This document shows, piece by piece, positions 6,445-11,730 of a DNA stretch of 11,730 nt. Source of the stretch: SAR202 cluster bacterium (GTDB lineage Bacteria; Chloroflexota; Dehalococcoidia; Lucifugimonadales; UBA1123); the NCBI GenBank assembly GCA_030743915.1, contig JASLRP010000413.1, positions 1 through 11,730 of the forward strand, read 5' to 3'. Each line of letters starts with the position of its first letter. The first letter of the stretch is position 1. The notes under the pieces were generated by a model, which made no database searches, was not told the DNA's origin, and was given only the letters and a program-made list of their open reading frames with translations. Made by a program: the position numbers and the translations under genes.

Positions 6445-8286
6445 ATGAGTTCTGATTACACTGGCAACATACGAAACTTCTGCATTATCGCCCACATCGA
6501 CCACGGAAAATCCACTCTTGCAGACCGTCTCCTTCAAGCCACCAACACGGTGGATGATCGAGATATGGTTGAGCAGGTTCTCGACTCGATGGACCTCGAG
6601 CGCGAGCGGGGAATAACCATTAAAGCCCAGGCCGTGCGGATGACCTACGCCGCTGCCGATGGGCAGGACTACCAACTCAACCTCATCGACACTCCGGGCC
6701 ACGTCGATTTCTCATACGAAGTCTCGCGGAGTCTCGCCGCATGTGAGGGCGCGTTGCTGGTCGTGGATGCAACGCAGGGAATTCAGGCGCAGACTCTCGC
6801 CAATGTTTATCTAGCGATGGAACACGACCTGGAGATCATCCCCGTCGTCAACAAGATCGACCTGGACATCGCCGAGCCGGAGCGTGTCTCACTGGAAGTT
6901 CAGCAGGCTTTTGGCTTCAATGCTGACGAGGTCCACATGGTGTCCGCCAAATCGGGGGCTGGAATCGACGACCTGCTGCAGGCCATTGTGGACGACGTGC
7001 CGAATCCCAAAGGCGAGCCTGATGCGCCTCTGCGCGCCTTGATCTTCGACTCGAAATATGACCCGTACAAGGGTGTTGTCGCTTATGTGCGAATTCTGGA
7101 CGGAGAGGTCTCGTCCAGAGGCAAGGTCCGAGTGATGACCGCTGACAACGAGAGCGAGATATTGGAAGTCGGGTACTTCCAGCCAGGCCCAACGCGAGCT
7201 TCGACTCTCAAGCGAGGCGAGGTGGGTTACGTCGCCACTGGCCTCAAGAGCGTTGGCGACGCCCCGGTTGGCGACACGCTGACGATGGCCAGCCGACCGG
7301 CCTCAGCACCGCTCACTGGCTATGAAGCTCTGAAACCGATGGTCTTCGCTGGACTCTATCCGGCGGACGGTGAAGAATACCTCGCCCTGAGGGAGGCGTT
7401 GGAAAAACTTCAACTCAACGACGCGGCGCTGACCTTCACTCCTGAATCTTCCCTGGCGCTTGGCACAGGATTCCGCTGCGGGTTCTTGGGACTACTTCAC
7501 ATGGATATCGTTCAGGAGCGACTGGAGCGAGAGTACGACGTGAACTTGCTCGCTACCTCTCCCAGCGTCGCATACAACATCTTGCTGACCGACGGTTCGG
7601 AAATCGAGATCGAAAGCCCCGCGAAACTTCCTCAGCCACAGCGCATCGAAGAGTATCGCGAACCGTGGCTGGACCTCAGCATCATCACGCCTGCGGCGTA
7701 CATCGGGCCGATCATGGAACTCGTGCAGACCCGCAGAGGCGTGTTCAACAAAATGGAGTATCTCCAGTACGGCGAAACCATCGGCGGTGGCGATGGCGGA
7801 GACGCGAGGGTGCTGCTCGAATACGAAGTCCCTCTCGCCGAGGTGCTGATGGACTTTTACGACCAACTGAAGGCGAAAACGTCAGGCTACGCGTCGATGG
7901 ATTACACGGTGTCAGGATACCGAAGCGGAGACCTCGTGAAGCTGGACATTTTGGTGGCCGGTGAGCCCGTTGACGCCCTGTCAGTCATGATTCACCGCAG
8001 CGATGCTGCCCGACAGGGCAGGGCACTGGTGGACAAGCTCAGAGAACTGATTCCACGCCAGATGTTCGAGGTCCCAATTCAAGCCGCCATCGGCAACAAG
8101 ATCATCGCCAGAGAGAATATCCGTGCGCTGCGAAAGAACGTCCTCGCCAAATGCTACGGCGGCGACGTTACGCGAAAACGCAAGCTGCTGGCAAGACAGG
8201 CCGAAGGCAAAAAACGCATGAAGCGTGTGGGCACTGTCGAGATACCGCAGGAGGCTTTCTTGAGCATCCTGAAGGTGGAGCGCTAG
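6445..8286 (+). CDS. lepA: Elongation factor 4 (LepA), ribosome-associated GTPase
   Basis: EF-4 binds the ribosome and hydrolyses GTP; it has been linked to back-translocation and to 30S biogenesis. From the ATG at 6445 it is 613 residues, close to the family's usual 600. The GTPase motifs are intact: G1 AHIDHGKST (16-24), RERGITIKAQ (switch I, 53-62), DTPGHVDF (82-89), NKID (136-139) and SAKSG near 170. The LepA-specific C-terminal part is clear, with GNKIIARENIRALRKNVLAKCYGGD and the final RKRKLLARQAEGKKRMKRVG. A Gly/Asp-rich segment around 7771-7812 looks like an insertion relative to typical LepA. The frame opens further to a TTG at 6409, but that start lies inside the hairpin, and family N-termini match the ATG. 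No good Shine-Dalgarno site precedes the ATG. The gene converges on hemL with 8 bp between stops. Confidence 0.96.
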   Translation: MSSDYTGNIRNFCIIAHIDHGKSTLADRLLQATNTVDDRDMVEQVLDSMDLERERGITIKAQAVRMTYAAADGQDYQLNLIDTPGHVDFSYEVSRSLAACEGALLVVDATQGIQAQTLANVYLAMEHDLEIIPVVNKIDLDIAEPERVSLEVQQAFGFNADEVHMVSAKSGAGIDDLLQAIVDDVPNPKGEPDAPLRALIFDSKYDPYKGVVAYVRILDGEVSSRGKVRVMTADNESEILEVGYFQPGPTRASTLKRGEVGYVATGLKSVGDAPVGDTLTMASRPASAPLTGYEALKPMVFAGLYPADGEEYLALREALEKLQLNDAALTFTPESSLALGTGFRCGFLGLLHMDIVQERLEREYDVNLLATSPSVAYNILLTDGSEIEIESPAKLPQPQRIEEYREPWLDLSIITPAAYIGPIMELVQTRRGVFNKMEYLQYGETIGGGDGGDARVLLEYEVPLAEVLMDFYDQLKAKTSGYASMDYTVSGYRSGDLVKLDILVAGEPVDALSVMIHRSDAARQGRALVDKLRELIPRQMFEVPIQAAIGNKIIARENIRALRKNVLAKCYGGDVTRKRKLLARQAEGKKRMKRVGTVEIPQEAFLSILKVER

Positions 8287-8292
8287 CCGCTC
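8278..8292. terminator. Small stem-loop at the lepA/hemL convergence
   Basis: GAGCG-CTAGC-CGCTC is a perfect 5-base stem with a 5-base loop spanning the lepA stop in the 8-bp convergent gap. It is symmetric and could affect both transcripts. It is short and has no U-run, so a terminator role is only a possibility. Confidence 0.2.
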
Positions 8293-8294
8293 GC

Positions 8295-9572
8295 TTACTT
8301 CAGCGCGTTGCGGGCCGCCTCGATGGTCCGTTCAATGTCCTCCGTGGTGTGGGCCAGCGACACGAACATCGCTTCAAATGGTGACGGCGGCAGATAGACT
8401 CCCTCGTCCAGCATATTGTGGAAGAAGCGGGTGAATCCATCGCGGTCAGATTGGGACACAGACTCCCAGCCGTTGACCGGCCCAGGATTGAAGAACAGCG
8501 TCATCATCGACCCGACACGATTGATTGTGAGCGGAGTCTCAGCCTCTGCGAACACAGCGTTCAGGCCGTCAGCCAACAGGGCGGCGTTCTCCTCCAATTG
8601 TTGATAGGCTTCCGGCGCCTGCAAACGTGTCACAGTTTCGATACCCGCAGCCATTGCCACAGGATTTCCTGACAGCGTTCCTGCCTGATACATGGGGCCA
8701 AGGGGAGATACGACGTTCATGACGTCCTCGCGCCCTCCGTATGCTCCCACGGGCATGCCTCCGCCGACGATCTTGCCGAAGCAGGTCAGGTCTGGGGTGA
8801 CACCGTAGATGCCTTGCGCGCCTTCCAGAGCTACACGAAAACCGGTGATGACTTCGTCGAAAATCAGCAACGCTCCGCGCTCGGTGGTCAGGGTTCGGAG
8901 TCCTTCAAGGAATCCATCATCTGGAGGAACCACCCCCATGTTGCCTGCCACTGGCTCAACGATCACACACGCTATGGAATCAGGATATTCGTCGAAATGT
9001 GTTGATACTGAATCTATATCATTGAACTGGGCGATAAGAGTGTCCTGAGCGAATGAGTCCGTGACCCCTGCGCTGTCTGGAACTCCGTGGGAGGTGGCGC
9101 CGGAGCCGGCGGCCACAAGCAGGGCGTCGGCGTGACCGTGGTATCCGCCCTGGAACTTGATGATCTTGTCCCGACCCGTGAATGCGCGGGCCAGTCGAAG
9201 GGCGCTCATGGCGGCCTCGGTCCCTGAGCTCACGAAACGCACCAGCGAAACCGATGGGTATGCCTGAGCCACCAGCGATGCCATCTGATTCTCGGCTTCG
9301 GTGGGGGCGCCGAAACTGGTCCCAACCTGGGCAGCGTCGGTCACTGCGGAAACGACTCCATCATCTGCGTGGCCGAGGATCAGTGGTCCCCAGGAGCAGA
9401 CGTAGTCGATGTACTCGTTGCCGTCAGCGTCCCAAACGTGGGAGCCTTTGCCTTTGGCAAAGAAGATAGGCGTTCCGCCAACAGCGCCCCATGATCTGGC
9501 CGGGCTGTTGACTCCTCCGGGTATGACTCGCTGAGCTTCGCTGTACAACTGGGCCGAGCGTTGGCGGTTCAA
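8295..9572 (-). CDS. hemL: Glutamate-1-semialdehyde 2,1-aminomutase
   Basis: A PLP enzyme that converts glutamate-1-semialdehyde to 5-aminolevulinate, the last step of the C5 route to haem, sirohaem and corrinoids. At 425 residues it is the normal length. PGGVNSPAR (18-26), SSGTEA (115-120, phosphate binding), GGYHGHADA (142-150), FDEV (238-241, cofactor aspartate) and FGKIVGGGMPVGAYGG (265-280) with Schiff-base Lys267 identify HemL over other class III aminotransferases. AGTLSGNPVAMAAG (297-310) is also typical. The start is a TTG at 9572: the codon directly upstream in frame is TGA (9575-9573), and GAGAGGTGA lies just before it. The nearby ATG at 9576 is in another frame. No other hem genes are in the window. 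It is transcribed divergently from the enolase-superfamily operon. Confidence 0.95.
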   Translation of the reverse strand: MNRQRSAQLYSEAQRVIPGGVNSPARSWGAVGGTPIFFAKGKGSHVWDADGNEYIDYVCSWGPLILGHADDGVVSAVTDAAQVGTSFGAPTEAENQMASLVAQAYPSVSLVRFVSSGTEAAMSALRLARAFTGRDKIIKFQGGYHGHADALLVAAGSGATSHGVPDSAGVTDSFAQDTLIAQFNDIDSVSTHFDEYPDSIACVIVEPVAGNMGVVPPDDGFLEGLRTLTTERGALLIFDEVITGFRVALEGAQGIYGVTPDLTCFGKIVGGGMPVGAYGGREDVMNVVSPLGPMYQAGTLSGNPVAMAAGIETVTRLQAPEAYQQLEENAALLADGLNAVFAEAETPLTINRVGSMMTLFFNPGPVNGWESVSQSDRDGFTRFFHNMLDEGVYLPPSPFEAMFVSLAHTTEDIERTIEAARNALK

Positions 9573-9576
9573 TCAT

Positions 9577-9585
9577 TCACCTCTC
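9577..9585 (-). promoter_or_regulatory. Ribosome binding site supporting the hemL TTG start
   Basis: On the minus strand GAGAGGTGA ends 4 bases before the TTG at 9572. With an in-frame TGA between the site and the TTG, this is the earliest possible start of this frame. Confidence 0.65.
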
Positions 9586-9612
9586 TGGACGTTCTGGAAA
9601 TGCTCGCGGGTA

Positions 9613-9618
9613 ATTTTA
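9613..9618 (-). promoter_or_regulatory. Possible -10 box for hemL
   Basis: TAAAAT on the minus strand (5 of 6 to TATAAT) would give a start near 9606 and a leader of about 34 bases. No good -35 hexamer lies at the right distance. That position is instead occupied by the 9628-9640 inverted repeat. Confidence 0.3.
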
Positions 9619-9627
9619 TCATCAAGC

Positions 9628-9640
9628 CGCGCCATGCGCG
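9628..9640. promoter_or_regulatory. GC-rich inverted repeat between hemL and the catabolic operon
   Basis: CGCGC-CAT-GCGCG is a perfect 5+3+5 inverted repeat in the 143-bp divergent region. It overlaps the expected -35 region of hemL and lies just upstream of the candidate promoter of the enolase-superfamily gene. It could be an operator for either side. GC-rich palindromes of this size also arise by chance. Confidence 0.28.
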
Positions 9641-9651
9641 AGCCGTCCAAA

Positions 9652-9681
9652 TTGCCTCGGCCCGCCCAGCGGTAGTACACT
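9652..9681 (+). promoter_or_regulatory. Candidate promoter of the enolase-superfamily/SDR operon
   Basis: TTGCCT (9652-9657, 4 of 6) and TACACT (9676-9681, 4 of 6) are 18 bases apart. Transcription would begin near 9688, about 28 bases before the ATG at 9716. The match is moderate, but the location is right for the first gene of a plus-strand operon. Confidence 0.3.
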
Positions 9682-9715
9682 CAATTCCGGCAACCCACAT
9701 CCAGCAGGAGCGATC

Positions 9716-10855
9716 ATGAAAATTACAGGACTGGAAACTCGACTGTTCTCGTCTCAACACCGCAATGCGAAACGCAACTGGTTGATAGTCCTTCTCCACA
9801 CCGATGAAGGAATCGACGGAATCGGTGAGGCTTCAATGCTTGGATTCGATCCGATTGTCGCCAGCCTGCTGGAGGAGTGGGGCGAATCATACCTGGTTGG
9901 CAAGGACCCGATGGCCAACGAGCTTCACTGGATGAGGCTCTACCAGGACAATATCGGCAGAGGAGGCAGATTGTTCTCCACTGCGCTGTCGGGGATCGAT
10001 CTTGCCCTTTGGGATTTGAGAGGCAAGGCTCTGGGAGTACCCGTCTACAAACTGTTGGGCGGCCCGATCCAGGACAAGATCAGGGTTTACGCCAACGGGT
10101 GGTACACAACCCCAGGCGCGCCAGAGCTAAATGCCGAGGAAGCCAAACGAGTGGTGGAAATGGGTTACACCGCCATGAAATTCGATCCTTACGGTCACGA
10201 CAGCTACTACACGATAACCGCCGAAGAAGCTCAACTGTCCGAGGATAGAGTCGCGGCGGTGCGAGAAGCTGTGGGACCGGATGTTGACATCCTGATCGAG
10301 GTTCATGCCAAGTTCAACGTTCACACAGCGATTGAACTGGGCCAACGGTTGGAAAAGTATCGTCCCTTCTGGTTCGAAGAGCCAACTTCTCAGGAAAACG
10401 TTTCTGAGATGGCGCAGGTGCGAAATCACATCCGAATTCCCATCGCCACCGGTGAACGCCTGTACCTGAAACATCCATTTTATGAGTTGATAAAGGCGCA
10501 GGCAGTTGACGTTTTGCAACCGGATATCTGCAACGCGGGCGGCATCACAGAGCTGAAGAAGATCGCAGCCATCGCAGAATCTCAGCACATTTCGATGGCT
10601 CCCCATAACACCAACGCCGCCGTGGGAACGGTCGCCAGCATGCACCTGGACCTTGCGATGCCGAACTTCCTGATTCAGGAATACCACGCGGAATTCTACG
10701 AACCTCATTATTTTGAGGTGTTCGACGGCCTTCCGCGTCAGAAGGACGGTTACGTGACCCTGTCCGAAGATCCAGGTTTTGGCCTGACGTTGAACGAGGA
10801 AGTGTTCAATGCTCATCCTTACGTGCCGCTAAACCGGGGCGAGAGGGGAATCTAA
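9716..10855 (+). CDS. Mandelate racemase/muconate lactonizing enzyme (enolase superfamily), probable acid-sugar dehydratase
   Basis: A 379-residue cytosolic Mg-dependent enzyme. Family members abstract the proton alpha to a carboxylate; most relatives of this type dehydrate sugar acids. The N-terminal capping domain spans 1-120, with the conserved LSGIDLALWDLRGKALGVPVYKLLGG (91-116). The (beta/alpha)7-beta barrel follows. Likely active-site residues are K155 in MKFDP, metal ligands E195 (in EVH), E221 (in WFEEP) and E247 (in TGER), D270 in QPDICNAGG, and H297 in APHNTNAAVG. The first ligand is Glu rather than the more common Asp. His197, two residues later, recalls the D-x-H of galactonate dehydratase-type enzymes. 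Substrate cannot be assigned. AGGAG lies 5 bases before the ATG. It is followed after 2 bp by an SDR gene and then by a second gene of the same family, suggesting a hydroxy-acid or sugar-acid pathway. Confidence 0.92.
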   Translation: MKITGLETRLFSSQHRNAKRNWLIVLLHTDEGIDGIGEASMLGFDPIVASLLEEWGESYLVGKDPMANELHWMRLYQDNIGRGGRLFSTALSGIDLALWDLRGKALGVPVYKLLGGPIQDKIRVYANGWYTTPGAPELNAEEAKRVVEMGYTAMKFDPYGHDSYYTITAEEAQLSEDRVAAVREAVGPDVDILIEVHAKFNVHTAIELGQRLEKYRPFWFEEPTSQENVSEMAQVRNHIRIPIATGERLYLKHPFYELIKAQAVDVLQPDICNAGGITELKKIAAIAESQHISMAPHNTNAAVGTVASMHLDLAMPNFLIQEYHAEFYEPHYFEVFDGLPRQKDGYVTLSEDPGFGLTLNEEVFNAHPYVPLNRGERGI

Positions 10856-10857
10856 CC

Positions 10858-11706
10858 GTGCAGGATTTCAAAGATAAAGTCGCCGTCATCACAGGCGCGG
10901 CCAGTGGCATCGGGAAAGCGTTCGCGGATCGGGCGGTCGACGAAGGGATGAAGGTTGTTCTCGCCGATGTCGAGCGAGAGCCGTTGCTGAAGGCCGAAGC
11001 AGAGTTGAGCGAACGCGGAGCGCAGGCGCTGGCGGTTGAGACCGACGTATCAAAAGGTGTCGATCTGGAACGATTGGCCGAGGAAACTATTTCGGCGTTC
11101 GGGGGCGTCCACGTTCTGTTCAATAATGCCGGTGTAGCGCTGGGCGGGCGCATCTGGGAGAACACGACCGACGACTGGGATTGGATACTGGGCGTCAATC
11201 TGATGGGCGTCATCCACGGTGTGAGAGTGTTCGTGCCCATAATGCAGGAGCAGGGCGACGAGTGCCACATCGTGAACACTGCATCGATGGCTGGTTTAAT
11301 ATCCGCTCCCAGGCTCGGAGCCTACCAGGTTACTAAATTCGGTGTCGTCGCATTGTCGGAGTCTTTGTTCTACTCACTCGGAGAGACAGGTTCTAACATC
11401 GGTGTATCGGTACTGTGTCCAGGATACGTTCAGACGCATATTGACCGCTCGGAGCGCAACCGAAGCGACAATACTCCCGCCACGAACCTGTACGATACCG
11501 CATTCCTGACAGACGGAGTTGCTGGCGGCAAAGAGCCTGAATTCATCGCAGATTACATTTTGGATGGAATAAGGGAAGGGAAACTTTGGCTATTGCCTCA
11601 CGAAGGCTCCGAAAATTTAGTGATACACCGCGCCAACGAAATCGCGAATGAGATGTCCCCATCGCTGGAACGTCCAAGCAGCGCATCGCTAAGAGGGAAC
11701 CAGTAG
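10858..11706 (+). CDS. Short-chain dehydrogenase/reductase (SDR)
   Basis: A cytosolic NAD(P)-dependent oxidoreductase of 282 residues, slightly longer than the 250-residue classical SDR because of its C-terminus. It has the cofactor motif TGAASGIG (12-19), an acidic D37 at the end of strand beta2 (LADVER) that favours NAD over NADP, TDVS (62-65), NNAG (89-92), and the catalytic set N114, S143, Y156 and K160 in YQVTK. CPGYVQT (187-193) is the usual substrate-loop motif. The start is GTG at 10858, with AGGGGA 8 bases upstream inside the end of the preceding gene. It is 2 bp from the enolase-superfamily gene and 1 bp from the next gene. It probably oxidises a hydroxyl or reduces a keto group of an intermediate in the same pathway; the substrate is unknown. 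Confidence 0.93.
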   Translation: MQDFKDKVAVITGAASGIGKAFADRAVDEGMKVVLADVEREPLLKAEAELSERGAQALAVETDVSKGVDLERLAEETISAFGGVHVLFNNAGVALGGRIWENTTDDWDWILGVNLMGVIHGVRVFVPIMQEQGDECHIVNTASMAGLISAPRLGAYQVTKFGVVALSESLFYSLGETGSNIGVSVLCPGYVQTHIDRSERNRSDNTPATNLYDTAFLTDGVAGGKEPEFIADYILDGIREGKLWLLPHEGSENLVIHRANEIANEMSPSLERPSSASLRGNQ

Positions 11707-11707
11707 C

Positions 11708-11730
11708 ATGAAGATTCTAGGTATCGAAAC
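11708..11730 (+). CDS. Start of a second enolase-superfamily gene (partial)
   Basis: An ATG one base after the SDR stop opens a frame reading MKILGIE and then an incomplete Thr codon series to the window end. GAGGG lies 10 bases upstream. The peptide closely resembles the first residues of the enolase-superfamily protein at 9716 (MKITGLET), which is the usual opening strand of that fold. Identity as a paralogue is likely but rests on only seven or so residues. Confidence 0.6.

Noticed and set aside
10127..10816. 229-codon minus-strand frame opposite the enolase-superfamily gene
   Set aside because: It is antisense to a gene with intact catalytic motifs and has no recognisable domain.

Overview
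The window looks like chromosomal DNA of a free-living bacterium with roughly 55% G+C (judged by eye). The gene content best fits the Chloroflexota, possibly the Dehalococcoidia/SAR202 side. That placement is an inference. It rests on a mandelate-racemase/enolase-superfamily gene followed by an SDR and then the start of a second enolase-superfamily gene (SAR202 genomes are known for large expansions of this family), on a GldA/GldF-GldG-like ABC cassette, and on hemL of the C5 tetrapyrrole pathway. I see no phage, insertion sequence, CRISPR array or integrase.

Left part (1-5174, minus strand, read right to left): a GroEL-type chaperonin gene without a groES neighbour; a 137-bp gap containing an inverted repeat; then a tight ABC cassette. 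The cassette has a GldA-like ATPase, a single protein joining an ABC-2 permease to a GldG-like auxiliary domain, and the first 15 codons of a third gene overlapping the second by 4 bases. The cassette should form a membrane ABC complex; its substrate cannot be read from the sequence.

Middle (5175-8286): a 280-bp divergent intergenic region holds a candidate groEL promoter with a perfect 15-bp inverted repeat in the leader, and a near-consensus promoter for a tRNA-Leu(UAG) gene. Directly downstream of the tRNA on the plus strand are a class I SAM methyltransferase and lepA (elongation factor 4), separated by a strong potential hairpin.

Right part (8295-11730): hemL (glutamate-1-semialdehyde aminomutase) converges on lepA with 8 bp between them. 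After a 143-bp divergent region comes a plus-strand catabolic-type operon: enolase-superfamily dehydratase, SDR dehydrogenase, and the start of a second enolase-superfamily gene, with 2-bp and 1-bp gaps. A dehydratase plus dehydrogenase set is typical of sugar-acid or related hydroxy-acid breakdown.

Nothing here amounts to a wholly new system. The best leads are the divergent, probably secondary GroEL with altered inter-ring contact residues, the tandem enolase-superfamily/SDR operon, and several unexplained inverted repeats in intergenic regions.
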